Source: Talinum fruticosum
Lineage: Eukaryota > Streptophyta > Magnoliopsida > Caryophyllales > Talinaceae
Direction of reading: 5' to 3'
NCBI GenBank assembly: GCA_021018815.1
Contig: JAITYX010000017.1
Location: forward strand, 7,564,001 to 7,628,000
Length of the DNA stretch: 64,000 bases
Each line of letters opens with the position of its first letter. The stretch's first letter is position 1. Below are positions 1-13,553 of the stretch, piece after piece. Both the position numbers and the translations under genes were made by a program. Under the pieces are notes generated by a model. That model did no database searches. It saw nothing but the letters and a program-made list of their open reading frames with translations, and had not been told where the DNA came from.

Positions 1-548
1 TCCAAACAGTTTCCACTGGTTAAACCAGTTGGCCTCCAGTTCAGTTCTCTTAGCCCTGAGGCACAAGAAATAACATTAAATGTCAAAATATACAAGAGGA
101 AGAACTGGTGACATGAATGGTCAAGGAATGGAGATTTCCTCCATTGAATATTCACTCCATCCATTTAAGCTGATAAAACTTGACCTATATAACCAGAAGC
201 ATAAGGTGGAACACATACCAAGGATATAGACTGTAGACTCATGCTAACGCTCAAACCAACATTTGTGGGACTGGGTAACTTGAAAAAGACAACAACATTG
301 ACCACTATGATGATACGACCATTGACTCTGGCAGCAACACTGGCACTTTCACTAAGATTGCACAGCAAAGACTTGTAGAGCACAAATGAACATCAAAGCT
401 AAAGAAAAAAAGGTAGTAATTCCATCATGAATAACCACATAATTATCAGATCACAAGCTCCCAAGACAAGGTAACAAGAGGCTAAAATAAAGATAACAAA
501 GGTTGCAATGACAAAATACATAGACAACAAAGTCTCTAGTTATCACAC

Positions 549-3500
549 CTGGCTAAGAAGCTTGGGTTTGTCTGGTGTGGAAAATATCACTTCATGAACT
601 GGGGCATGACAATCTTCCTGCCTGCAATGCAACTTCAAACAGTTACTTTTGGTGAAAGCTACAAAATGCACCGTAACAATACTGAATATATTTATAAATG
701 GCATGCTCATAATGTGTTGATCAGAAATGGATTTCATGGCAATATTTTGGACAAAAACTCAGAATCAAAATTAAAGCCACAGTTATTGCATACAACTAGG
801 CTGCTTTGCCTGATTCAGTGAAGATGCGACATTGAAGTGACTGTGTGCGTGTTTTTCGTAGATGATTAATCATCCGATGAAATTAAGCTAACTAATTGAA
901 TAGTAACTTTGCCCATCATACTTGTACATATGATTTGTGCCTAGCTGATCTGCATTCCAAAAAAAAAGGGTTATTGACACTTTAGTACCCTGTACTATCG
1001 ACAAATGATAAAAAGCCCCTCCGGTATCGAAAATAATAAATTACTACCCCGAGGTATCGTATAATATTGTTTAATTGTAAAAGTTTCCTTTTATGGGTTA
1101 TATATATATATATATACACCATAAAAGGTAACTTCACAATATTATATGATACCTCAAGGTAGCAATTTATTATTTTCCATACCTGATGTGCTTTTTCATG
1201 ATTTGTCAATAGTATAGGGTACTAAAGTGTCAAAAACCCAAAAACAATTATCTAGATGAATTTCAAATTTACCAAATTAACTAAAATATTTAGAGAATCC
1301 ACCCTTTCCCAGCCTTGGAGGCTGGGGATTCGATTACCATGTTACCTTCCACTTACATAATTGCTTATGTGGGCCCATTCAATTCAGACAAAAAGGCCTT
1401 TTCATACTGAGAGAGAAAAAGAAAGATCAAACAGGAAAAATGTAATATTAATTGCTTATTTGACATTTTTTACCCTGCTTAATTCAATTACTTGATCAAC
1501 CACAGGCTTGAGAAAGCCACTTTGAACATAGGTTCAAACAACCCTTCGAGTCAAGCCTACTTTTCAGACTCCTTAGCACTTCGCTAGAATGGTCATCACC
1601 TCTTCAAGTCCAAGTGTCCACCACACAAAAAGGGCTTCATTTTAGTGCATGAATTCCAATGCGCCAGAAAATGCTTACACTTTGCTCAATAATCTAATTT
1701 GATCACATAAATGAGTACTATATTGGAGTAATGAACTCAGTATTTCATAATTTTTAGCCTTACAAAGGAATAAGCTTCCTTTGGGCAAAAATTGCATGGC
1801 CATTAGGTTCAAGATGGCTATAAGAGTGTTGTTGGTTTGAACAGACTCATCCCTCTGAGGCTCTGCCCGCTTTCTTGGGAGCATAGTTTGCTTAGCTACT
1901 TACCTTGTCACTTAGTCATTGATTTATAGCCCTCCATATTCAAAAGAAGAAATTTTTTTAAAAAAGGAGCAGCCTTTAGGTTATGTGCAATCATATTAGA
2001 CATCAGTTTTAAGCACGTTTGCTAGCGGTGCAAAACACACTTGTCTTAAATCATTTTTTTTTCTTTATATAGGCCTTCGGCTAGTGATGTGTTCAAGAGG
2101 GCTAATTATCTTAGGGACAATTCTTCAGTTCCTTAATGGTGAATTCTGTGTCCAAGGTTTAGGTGTTGCATCCTAATTCATATACTTTTTCTTTTACATC
2201 AAATCAAGCTAAACATAATTAACACGCTGTCATAAACAGAGAAAGAAGTCCTATGCATATATCTATCAATGCTTGTGGTGTTACAAAATGACTGTGCTTC
2301 CCATGTAAGTAAGCCACAAACTCATCAAGAGCAAAACTTTCTTCAGACAACACTAGGGAAATCCATTCTTTCCTAAACAAAACTATTCCTTCTCCCCTCA
2401 CCCAACTTCATAAGGAAATCTAGGGTGCCCTTTCAGGTCACAGTTTACATAAACAATATGCTCAAAAGAAGAAGACTGTTTGGCTATTTTCCCCATATGT
2501 ATGTCTCCTTTTTGAAAACTGAGAACATGCAGCACTTGTGCTGCTTAACTGTGATGTAACGAAAAGTCAGCAGGAAACAACAGTTTGGGTTCACAGAGAG
2601 GATTCAATGTTTTCACAATCTTTGAACTACTAGAGACCTTTTAGTAGGTTTTGCAGACAAAGGAACGAGAAAGTTTTGTGCACTGTTAATGCTATCTCAG
2701 ATGCATGTGCTTGGAGAGCAAACGAATACTTTCAGGGGATCATCCCTTCCAGACCCAGTGGACTGTCTCTAAAATCAGGTTGTGCATTCAACATCCTTGG
2801 AAGCTCAAGGCTGCTGAGGTTTAGTGGAATCTCCTTTACAAAGACTCAATATAACCCGAGCTCCATTGTAATAGTAATCTTTTTTAGTTCCCACTTTCAT
2901 CAATATGATATACGGGACAGTTTGATCAACGTCAGTAAGAATCAGAATCGACTTCAACTGTATTCTTGAGATGGATGAAAGATTGATGCAACTGAAATAA
3001 AGGAACTCCAGAATTGAATTGATGAATATCAGCTACAAAACATCAAAAGCACAGGCTACTATTATACATGGTCCAATAAGCCTGAAGAGCACTCCACAAA
3101 GCTTCAAAATTGAATAGAGAGGTGGTCAATAAACGATGGTCCAATAAGCAAGGCCCTATGGTAATTAACTTTTCTGCTCAGATAGCTATGAGAACACCAT
3201 ATAAATTTAGTAATCTGCGGACACTGTCCACAATTTCCAAATACTGCATATCAGAATTGGCATTATAGTGGTAGAGACACTTAAATGTTGTTATTATGAA
3301 CAAAAGTTAGCAAAGTTAGAGAGAAGCTCTTGGAGATCCAGAACTCAAATCCATAGAGATCCTAGAAATGGTCTATTTTATGATGAAGAGAGCGATCCCC
3401 TAAAGAAGTTGATGTTTTGGAGAAAGCAGCCAGAGATTGTAATTTGCAAAAAGCAATGAGATAGGGTTAAAGCAGGGCGATAGAAATTCAACCTACTTCT

Positions 3501-6500
3501 ATGCTAGTATCAAACAGGAGACCAACAGAAACAGAATTCTTTTCATCACTGGGCAGGATTTTGATTTATCATTTATCTTGACTTTTGAGGAGATTGAAGC
3601 CGCCTTGGTGGGCTATTTTAAGAATTTTCCGGCTTATAAACCTGCAATAGATAGAGTCAAATGGTCTATCATGCAATTTGTGTGCTACCGTTCCCCTAGA
3701 TATGAAGCAGAATTTGATTGCAGATTTCTCTTTAACTGATGAAAAGCTTCCCATGTAGTCTATACATATTACGAAGAGCCTGGGCCCTTATGGTTTTCCA
3801 TAGCACTTCTTGGTGAGGAGATTCATAAGGCAGTTTTGGATACTTAGAGCTAGGCTGCAACGAAACCGAGAGCACTCAGGCTCGGCTCGGTGAAAATTCG
3901 GATTGGGCTCCCGTCAAACCGAGCCCGAGCCCGAGCCCGAGCCCATTTGAAGGAATACCAAGCCCAGCCCGAGCTCAGCAAGGTTAACTTCAATTATGGC
4001 CTTGAATTTCGAAACTTTTTAAGCAAATCAAAAAACAGAAAACCGGAGCAGAGTTGAGCCGAGCCATTTGAGCCGAGCCTGAGCCTAAACCTTAAAGGCT
4101 CGGCGAGCCTTGAGCTGAGCCTGAGCCCCGGGCTCAGTTTGACTCGTTTACAACCCTACATAGAGCAATGAATTGTACACGAGGAGCAGTTGGAAGGTTG
4201 TAATTTGTGGGATAAAGAGATGACCAATTAGTCAAACTGGTATTGGAGAAGAATTGCAAACAAAAGTCCATCTGGAATTTTGGTAGGACAAGCAGAATAG
4301 TGCACAGCTATTTGGTAGAGTACTAGGAAGGGGAGGAATTGCCAGATTTTTGAGGGGCAAGGCTAGGTCCTTTCAGGATTTTGCACTTTACATTTTAGAA
4401 CATTGTATAGTTGGACTCACAATCATGGTACAAAATTGACTTTTTGGATTTTGTTGATAATTATTACAATCAAGAGCTTGAGGGCATGTTATTATTTTGT
4501 AATTACCTCCTTTTGTACATGGGTGACATCCCCTTGGTGTCTTTTTTTTCTGGCAAGCATTTAGATAGCTTTCACTACCAGTATAGCCAGCCCTGTCAAA
4601 CTTACAGGGAGATGTACAAATTAGGGAAGATCACACGTGCTCAGTTCTTTTACAAATAGTTCCCAATCTTTGTTCGTGTTTCCTAATCAAGCCAAAGCCT
4701 CGAATCTGTAGGTATAAGTGTTCTAAGTTGCTGCACCATTCTATTGGAATCTATATTGATTTCAGATTTTATAGAAGACAGCACAGATAGCAGACTGAAT
4801 GATCTTTTATGCACCCTTGCTATCTTCATATTTTTCAGCAAACTCTGTATGGGAAAAATCTCTTGGGCAGAAGGTAAATGTCCGGCCAATGAAAACCTTC
4901 AGTTCTGATTGCAGCAGAATACATTATGAATCTTTTGGTGTCTTTTTAATATTGTTTATTATTACTCATTAAAAAATAAAAATAAAAGGCAGAGAAGCAT
5001 TGGCGATCAGAAAAACAAGTTTCCTAGAGGAATTTAGTACGGCATATAGCCTGCAGCCCCAAACGCACATTTGTGCTTTTGCAACCAGAGAAAGACCTCA
5101 TAAACTGGGCATACTATCTGAAGCTCAGTGGGATTTCAAGATCAGACGAGAGTTCAGACCATTTAGCTTTCACATGTGTAAATTCAGTACAGGTACGCAA
5201 TGAAATGACAGCAGCTATATCACCCTGTAACTGGAAAGAAGAGATGAACGTGATAGTGTCAGGAGGGTAATTTATCCAAGAGTCTGGCACTGTTTAGTGT
5301 GACCGTATGTGTAGCTCACAATTCAGAAAGAGAGGAATCAGAGATTGTCTCAACAAAAGCAGCAAGAAGCTAAAATTGTTGTTATGCAAATCAGGAAAGA
5401 ACTTCAAATACTTAGGGAAGGCCATCTAGGGAACGCATTGAAAGATTGTTGTTCATCTTTGGCTATGCCCAAATTAGCTTGTATATTATGAATACGTGAA
5501 ATGGATTACACTTGCCATTATTGCCATCCAAAACAAGAGACTTCTTTTAAGTTCCCCAAGTACAGATTCTGTAGTTCAAAAGAAATGAAGTACATGAATA
5601 TGGCTTTCTAGATGTGAATCAATCAACTTGCAAATGTGGCGATAACTTGAAAAACTTTCAACAGTGACAGCAAAATTTATCCAACAGTTTCTGCTTCAAC
5701 AGAAAAGGCAAACTGTTAAATCAGGTGGCAGAAATTAACTTTTGCTTTCAATGTACTAACCTATTTCTTGTGCTTATAATGTATGTGTGTTCAACTTGCT
5801 AAGAAAGAATCTGATAAGAAACATCAAAACTTCATAATACGGGCAAGGTCAACAAGTTTCACTGATGGACACATGCAACCTGTTACGCCGAGACATGGGG
5901 TAATGGTTAAGCCTCATCTACCCACCCATCAACGTTTATCCTTTAAGACAGCTGCTATAGAGGCATAATTAATCAAGCAATGGCTTATGTACCTCTTTTC
6001 CTTCTCACCAGAGCCCTGTCTAACCTCCAAATTAAGATCTTCAAGCTTGAAACAGTGTTCAAAATCCTTTTCGTCATCCCTGCTTCAATAAATCAAAATA
6101 GAATACATTAAGACAATTATAATTACAAAAGGGATGAAAAGTATGACAACCAACATCTTGTGAGGGGCAAAAAGTTAAAACAATCAATACAACTAAAATT
6201 TTCAATTTCTAAAATTAGCACGAAACAGATGACCTTTCATGTACCAATCCTTCATGATTGCAATCTGTAGATGGCCCTGAAATAGACAATAAACCATGAG
6301 CCAGGTGGTCTTCATCATCCTCTGTTTTGGTCCAAAAGTTCTACAAAGAACAAAATTAAAAGAAATCTTTATATCAGCTAAATTTCACAATAGATAACAG
6401 AAAATTCATAAAAATCTCCTTTACAGAAAAAAAGAAGGGGGAAATACTGGCAACGTAAAGCCCAGGAAACCACAAAATTTTGATTAAATAACCCAAAATC

Positions 6501-9500
6501 CAGCATTGCATGTTAGAACTGACTGATAAAGAAATAATAACGATGAAAATAATGGAATTATACGCAATATGAAAAGTCAACTGCCAAAAGGAGTAATGTT
6601 TTATGACACTTCACTTAAAACACTTCTCATACAAATTGGACATGGATAGACATGATAGCCCCTTTTGTACACTTCTCATATAACAACTTCTCATTAAATA
6701 TTTTTCATATAAATGGATTTAGTATAAAGCAATCAACGAATTTTTAAGGGCACAGCTATGTCCTTCCAAGAGTTCAAGCTCTATTTTTAAAAAATTTTGT
6801 ATGCTTCGAATCAAATGCTCAATTGTGGTAGAAATTTGCCTCTTTCCAGATTTTAGATGATATTAGAGCTTGAGGACGTGATGACTTTTGTAAGTGTCCC
6901 GTTTGTATAGAAGCGATACCCTTTTGATGTTATAGATGGATTGTCAACAGAACGGAATTCATTGGAAAGGTTATTTATGAGGCATAAATTGATAGAGGGG
7001 ATAACAAGTGAAAACAAGATTAACGAACTTTGCTTTCAGTTTCATTTTACTTCAGCACACTCCAACTGTCCTCAGGCTCTATCTGCCTTAAGAGGCATGG
7101 AAAAACAAGCACTTTTCTGCCGATGCTTCCTCCTTTTTGATCAGGAAAAGGAATTTTCATAAAAATAAATAGGAAATCTGAAGAGAATGGATGCAGATCA
7201 GACATCCTCCAAACAGAAGAAAATCTAGAATATCATACAAAAAGGAAGATAGCAGCTCCTTCTCCCAAAAGAAAAGAGTCATAAGCCACTTGCGCTTGAT
7301 GCAAACAACATTTTCAACACCGTCAAGACTGTCTTATTTCTTCCAAAAGCAGCCTCTGAAACCAACAGCAATTGTTCGACAAATCTGGCTAAGCGAGAAG
7401 TATGCTCCAAGCAACTCAATGCTAATTTGCAAAGATATCTAGCAAAGAGCAACGGAGTAGAGAATCTGCCAGATCTGACTCTTTTGTTAATGCTTCCTCT
7501 TTCGAACTTATCAGGTAATCTCCCGTGATAACAGTATAAAGAAGTTCCAAGAGAAGTTAACTGCAAGCACTGCATAACCTAGATGATCTTGAGATTCTTT
7601 TCAAGATTACATTTTTCAAGCAGCAAATCAGCAATGTCGATGATGACAGGACAAGAAAACAGTCGCAACAATGGTCACCCCATTGTCTTTTCTTACCCCC
7701 GGCAGGGGTGGTCACAGTGGAAATTGTTATAATAGAAAAGAAAGGCTCTAAATTGTCAAGAAATGGGAAAACAGAAGACGACAGAGTAATCAACATGGAT
7801 ATAAAAGGGACCTTGAACATAAGCCTTCTTCAAGATTACTCAAATCTTCAACTTAACATCCCTCTAATCAAAGACTTAGGAGAATAAAATTGACAACTAA
7901 CAAAAAAGAATGTAGTCCTAATTCTAATTAAAACAGACTACAACTATTTATTTTTCCTCCAAAGTCAAGGCATCATTTAATCAAATGGCATCAATAACAG
8001 GCTACATTAATAACCAATTTATTCCACCTAAGCATTCAGACTTTCAGAGAGGTTCTGGAGTTGGATGTAGGCTACTGTCCATCTCGATGACAGAAGTGAG
8101 ACAACTATCTTTTAGCTTACCCTTGTAACTATGCCACATGTAATCATAAAAAAATTAAAAGGAACCAGTTAACCTTATAAGGAACATCTGTCACAAAAAT
8201 AGGGATGGAAGCACATAGATACAAATAAATCAGCTGCCTCCCTAGCAATTGTTGCAGTGGACTCATAGAGAAGTTTATAAATTTATAAAAACGCAGAAAA
8301 AGCCCAAGAACATCAGCTGCTCGAGTTTCTAAGCAGGGAGCAACTGTGCAAGTGAAGATAGTGTTACATGAAGTCTAGCTGTGCCCCATTATTACAGCCC
8401 CTATCTCCAAACGTCAACTACAGAAATCTCCCTCCTTAGACCAAACCCCTCCTAGTAATGGTAAGCTCAACAATTTTACAATATTACCACAAAATGTACT
8501 AAATTTTTTTCTTTTTCTTTCGGGTTCAGCATTGTGCACATCATCAATTTGGTAAACAGAGAAACCATATGGTATAACTTCCCTCTCACACTGATCAGCT
8601 CCATGGTGCATGTCCTAGAGCAAAAATTTGAAACAACAAATAAATGGATGATGCATTTATTCCACATGCAATTACCCCCCACACAAAAAAGTGGCGTAGA
8701 ACTAAAATACCGCCAACCAAGTCAAACAGAGACATAGCATTTCAGATTCAAAATGCATATGAACCTATCCAAAGCAACCAGAAATTTGTCTAGTGTCTAC
8801 TGTCTACACAAACATGACCCTAGCTGAACCTAATCTGATCCAAACCTGAAACAAATTGACTTGTTTATCCACCTTACATTGCTATATTGCTGAGAATATT
8901 CGCTAATTTCAATATGATCATTTTCCCAAAGTTTATCAATCAAAATTTTCAGTTTTTAATATTAATCTGACCTAAGGACAAAAATTTGCACGGGGTCAAT
9001 GATCCATTATTATTTTTACTATTATTTCAACATTTATGTACTTCGGAGTATCTGTATAAACCTTTTTTTGGATGGGCAATCAAAATCTCTCATGACTGAT
9101 AATCCTTCTCAGAATTCTTACTCAAAAATAATCCAAATGATATCCACGTAGTAAGATTATGTCAGATAACAAAAGGGTGCATTATCATCGAATCAACTAT
9201 GCTTGGAGTTTGACTAGAAGTTAATTTCAGAGTATTTCTGTTTCCTATGTGATATAAAATAACAGACATCCTTGCGTCATTTACAGAACTAGATTGCAGA
9301 AGATTTGAAAAGGTTCCCTCAATATGACATGAAACAACAGAAAACATACAGTGGACTAAAAGTCATAACCCAAGAACCACTAAGATTGATCTTTTCTTAG
9401 GAGAGCTATTTATGGAGTATTGAGGCAAAAATGTTTTCTACTATAGAGGCATGATTGTAGGCAGATATGTAAACAAACCAGTGTCATTCAATCATCTATC

Positions 9501-11657
9501 TTCTGATAAATAATCAACCTGATCATCAATCATCACACCAGAAAGCATAATTTTAAAGAGAGGTTCAATGGAACTCCAAAATGCATGATGAAGCAAATTT
9601 CATTTCAAGAAAAATATAAAGCTTTGGACTCTAGAACCAATTTCATTTCAATGTTGTTAAACGATGTGAAGGCCATATGTCTGGAATTGTAGTATCGTGC
9701 AACAGGTTATCAAGTAATGTTGATTTTAGATCACGCAGCAAACGTTGTTACCTAATCACATTGACTGGAAGAAAATGTGATGGATTGCACACATAATCAC
9801 ATTATGTAAGCTATTTACACTTCTAGATCTGAATATTTCTTCCTTTCCATTAAACTTGTCGATCATTGGAATCATAGAAATATAAAATAATAATTTACTC
9901 GCTTTTCCATCACTATACAACGGGATTGAAATGGAATTGATTGAGAACTATCCCAATTAAAGTTTGTCCTATCCAATCAAATTTTATGAGAGAGGATCTT
10001 AGTAACTGAGTATGAAATTTATAGCCAATGATTACATTGACTATGTTATTATGACAATAATGTTGGGACATCCCAAAATGGAACATTTGACAAGGTATAG
10101 AAGGAAAAAGGGAGTACTAAGGGAACAACTAAAAAGTATATTTCCATATAACTCTTAAAGCACATTAGAACCTCTTAGATTCTAAATCTTAAGCTGAAAT
10201 TGAAACCAATCTGTCCATGCAGTGATAACTAAAACCCGCAACATAATGCGCACAAGATGTTGATTCTACAACTCCTTGTCTGTGACAGCAATCACAACCA
10301 ACGCTGCAATTTTGTTTCCTGCCTCAAATAACTGATGTTCTATACATAAATTTTATATATATTGCTCATATTCAGCAACAATACAGAAGACAGATATAAT
10401 TATAGACCATTTTGAATAATAGATGTTCACTAATGTTAAATTTCTACATATCACTCATATTCAGCAATAAATCAAAACAGTAACATAACTATACACCATT
10501 GTCTGAAATATGGCACCTATCATTGACTTAGTCTCCAAGACCAATTCACTTATCACCTGTGTAAAGACATTCACTACAACAAAACATCCCATGATACAAA
10601 ACCCGAGATACTAGCAAGGGGGAAATCCATTAGAATAATTGTATATGACATCTGCTTCATTTTCCCATCTTTTAGAAAAATGGCAGACAATTCCAACAAT
10701 ATCCGCACAAACAGTACCTCTAGACAGCGGACATGGAAAACAGGTCTCTTTTCCGGATCCTTCGCCAATGCAAGAAGATTTCGGTGTAACAAAACATCTT
10801 CCACTCTATCTATATTAACATCCAATCCATAACTGCAGCAAAAAGGCAGTAAACACAAATTAGGTAACATTGAACACCCATCCCATCCTCCTATATATAC
10901 CATTAAGCGAATAGGTTGAATGAGCTATTTCAGCACCAACAGCATGCCGTATAGTGAAACATCATGCCACAAAAAGGAAACTAAAACTTAACTATAAAAG
11001 AACAAACATAGCTTGGATCAGAAATTTTCTTTTACCATGGGATTAGAGCTCATGGAAGCAAAAAAAAGTATGTTTAGAAATACCAAGCCACAGAACAACA
11101 AGAATAAATTGGAACCTTACCATTCAAGGACAAACAACGCTAAAGTCAGAAGCTCTCTGTTGACATGGGATTAAGCTCGACGAAAGCACAACAAAATATG
11201 TATAGAATTCCCTTTAAAATTACCCATGAAGTACGTGCTCAATACAGCTTCAGTTAAAACATACAACTATGAGCAAAAACAGAAGCCCAAATGACAAATT
11301 CATAATCCGATGTTCTGTACAGAAACAGAAGGAAAAGCCGAAAACCAATTTCATAGTCCAACCGTGTACAAAGATGGTGATAGCGATCAATGACAAGATT
11401 TTTTGTCCATTTCTTTCTATGTTCTCCTTGACAATTGCACAGAGGGGAGGGAGGAGAGAGAAGGACTACCTAGCAGGCAAGCGATTGAAGTGAGCATCCA
11501 GTAGTTCCCGAAATTCAGGATTAGAAACAGCTTCTTCGTTCCCATTCTCAATCAAACGGTTGTAAACATCGGTCCTTATGTCATATCCCACACCAACACC
11601 ACCGCCAAAGCTCGGAGGTGGCGAAGAACTCTCCCCGACCCCTTCTATCAACTCCAT
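549..11657 (-). CDS. ACT-domain Raf-like Ser/Thr kinase, STY8/17/46 type, 5' part
   Basis: Five coding exons are visible: 11657-11470, 10832-10718, 6340-6234, 6079-5993 and 621-549. Each has GT-AG borders and the phases agree (2, 0, 2, 2, 0). The start is the ATG of MELIEGVG. Exons 1-2 carry the conserved N-terminal block (EAVSNPEF, HFNRLPAS, then YGLDVNIDRVEDVLLHR and KRPVFHVRCLE). Exon 4 holds KLEDLNLEVRQ. Exon 5 holds PVHEVIFSTPDKPKLLSQ, the entry to the ACT domain. The rest of the ACT domain and the kinase domain should lie beyond the left edge; I found neither between 548 and 1. Known family members are dual-specificity-like kinases; Arabidopsis STY8, STY17 and STY46 phosphorylate chloroplast transit peptides in the cytosol. 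Introns 2 and 4 are about 4.4 and 5.4 kb and carry transposons. No frameshift is seen. Which STY paralogue this is cannot be decided without the kinase domain. Confidence 0.88.
968..1239. mobile_element. Fold-back MITE with about 120-bp inverted arms
   Basis: The two arms pair over roughly 120 bases. The left end GGGTTATTGACACTTTAGTA matches the reverse complement of the right end, GGGTTTTTGACACTTTAGTA. A (TA)n stretch lies near the centre. Both flanks are A-rich, so a target duplication (9 bp if Mutator-like) cannot be judged. The element has no coding capacity. It lies in a kinase-gene intron, about 350 bases upstream, in transcript order, of the exon at 621-549. Confidence 0.75.
3290..3850 (+). 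mobile_element. LINE (L1-type) reverse transcriptase relic
   Basis: Frame-shifted pieces match the region just before and into the reverse transcriptase of plant L1 LINEs. IHRDPRNGLFYDEE is followed, in another frame, by GDRNSTYFYASIKQ and NRNRILFITGQDFDL, the usual GD-N-S/T-FFH block. Further on a degraded KSLGPYGFP stands in for K-PGPDGF. Stops and shifts are frequent, so it is dead. It sits antisense to the kinase gene in its intron 4 and is ended by the hAT-type MITE at 3851. Sequence after that MITE (to about 4560) may be its remnant 3' part, but no protein match is visible there. Confidence 0.7.
3851..4158. mobile_element. hAT-type MITE, CGAGC-rich
   Basis: The element begins TAGGCTGCAACGAAACCGAG and its reverse-complemented right end begins TAGGGTTGTAAACGAG. 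The flanking 8 bp are CTTAGAGC (3843-3850) and CATAGAGC (4159-4166), a 7/8 target duplication of the length expected for the hAT superfamily. The inside is a low-complexity run of GAGCCCGAGC and CTCGGC motifs with no ORF. It is inserted in the LINE relic and belongs to the same structural type as 26311-26895. Confidence 0.72.
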
Positions 11658-11960
11658 AGAAGCCGAAGAAAACCTTCGAAACCCTCAAAATCAAGCAAGA
11701 TCAAACTGCAGAAAACAAGAAGCAAGTGAATGGATAAACAAATAAGCAGAAAGAGACAAAAGAATGGAAGCTTCCAGGCACAAATCATGAGAGAGAGGAC
11801 CGACATTTGCAGTGGAGAGAGAGGAGGTATTTGTGCCCGCCATTTTTGCAGCAAGAGAGGATTCAGGAAGGAGAGAAGGGGGTTGTGTCAGCGTAGGGAA
11901 AAGAGGGAGAAAAGGAAGAGAGGAGAGAGAGAGAGAGAGGTGTTGACAATTGTATTTGTG
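11658..11960 (-). promoter_or_regulatory. 5' leader/promoter-proximal region of kinase gene
   Basis: Read on the minus strand, this stretch before the kinase ATG is a CT-rich leader. It includes a (GA)n/(CT)n run at 11923-11939, as is common in plant 5' untranslated regions. No TATA box was identified with confidence. The open frames here are low-complexity and not convincing as protein. Confidence 0.4.
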
Positions 11961-13525
11961 CACAGCACAATTTCAATTGAATTCAATTCTCAGTAGGATA
12001 TAGAATTTGGAGAGAAAAAAATGTGACAGAATTAGGAGGAGGTCGTTGAGACTTGTTGGGAAATTATTAATTAAATGAAATGAGAAGGAAAAGTAAAGGA
12101 ATAAAAGCAAGGAAGAAAGGAAGGAAGGTTGGAGGACTGACTGACTATCTCAGGGGTGGATAAGGGGAAAGGCAAGTGGGTCATTTTTAACTAGTTTTAA
12201 GAAACAAAATTCCTTTTGACTAGTACTACTCTAGTACTACCTCTCTTTTTTAACCAAATTCCAAATTTAGCTGTAAATTCCAAATGTAATAAATGGCCCA
12301 TTTTCAGGTCAAGTTAACACTTCTTTAACTCGAAAGGATTTGGGGTTCGAGTTTTTGGTCTTGAGTTATTTTGGTTTTTGAATGTATTTTAAATTAATTT
12401 GTATATCGTCCAATAAGATTAACTTGTAAAATATAAGCAACTTTTGAAGGGAAAATTTGATTTGAGTTCGAGTTCGAGTTCGGATTAAGTTGGGTCGGTT
12501 TGAATTTGGATCTTAAATATGTAAATGTTGATTTAGTTAGGGTTATTTTCGATTCGGTTCGAGTTTCGAATTATTAAGTTAACTTCTTTAAACAAAAGGA
12601 ATACAAATAAAAGGAACAAAAGATTTAAAAAGCCATTTAATATTAATTATATTATGGTTTAATTCCAACTTATATATTATAGTCATAAGCAAGCATTGAG
12701 CGAGTATAATAGTTATATCTTATAATCAATTATATTATGGAGTAGTTGTAATACTCCTCCGTCTCATATTCATAATTAAATATATTGAATTAAGTATTTA
12801 ATGCAACTCATATTAAAAAATATTTTTTTAGCCAATAAAAATACTAATAAACCATTGAAAATGAAAATTTTGACAGTATTATATACTCTCGAAAAAAATA
12901 TAATCTAATTTAGGTAACACCTTCAAAATTATTATCTATCTAGACTTTAACTCTCAAGGATAGCTTCATTAGCTGCTGACAAAGATCAGCATAAACTCGA
13001 AGAAACCAGATTTACATGCAATCGATAGCTTGGTTGAGGATTTCTATAAATTTTAACAAGAAAAGATTGGCAAAAATGACTTTATTCAGTTACGAAGAAA
13101 GTGGACACAAATGATTCCACAAAACAATTCCACTAGATGTACTCCGGTAACTTAATGTGGTGAAATGAAGGCGAACAACGATCAGACTTCATCTCTCGAC
13201 CAACATCAATTGACAACATAAGATGCGCAGAGCATTCCTATCGGACCTAAACCTCTGTGTTTATGAAGGGATGAAACCATGAAACAACACACCCAATAGA
13301 TCCAACAACACAACTTTGATTATAACTAAGCGCTGATTAGTGGTACAAAGGAGAGTAGGAGAGACATAGTTTCATTGTTCCTTCATATTCTGATGAAGAA
13401 ATGCTAGTAGTTATACATTTCAAGAACAACAATGGGTATAACAAAGGGTACAGAAACAAGACTCTGCAAACAAACAGTACGATACAGACAGTGGAATGTT
13501 GTCGAAAGACCCACCTCAGATGCAA

Positions 13526-13553
13526 TCTCTCTCTCTCTCTATCTCTGTCTCTC
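13526..13553. repeat. (CT)n microsatellite
   Basis: Slightly interrupted CT repeat in the intergenic region. No function inferred. Confidence 0.8.

Noticed and set aside
165..383. Minus-strand frame considered as the next kinase exon (ACT domain)
   Set aside because: No similarity to the expected LSALLSD..DGY..DVFVVDGW region in any frame; the exon must lie outside the window.
4411..4659. Plus-strand frame of 82 codons
   Set aside because: No homology; probably the tail of the LINE relic split by the MITE.
12320..12600. TTCGAG-rich stretch considered as a third hAT-type MITE
   Set aside because: Neither terminal repeats nor an 8-bp duplication could be found.
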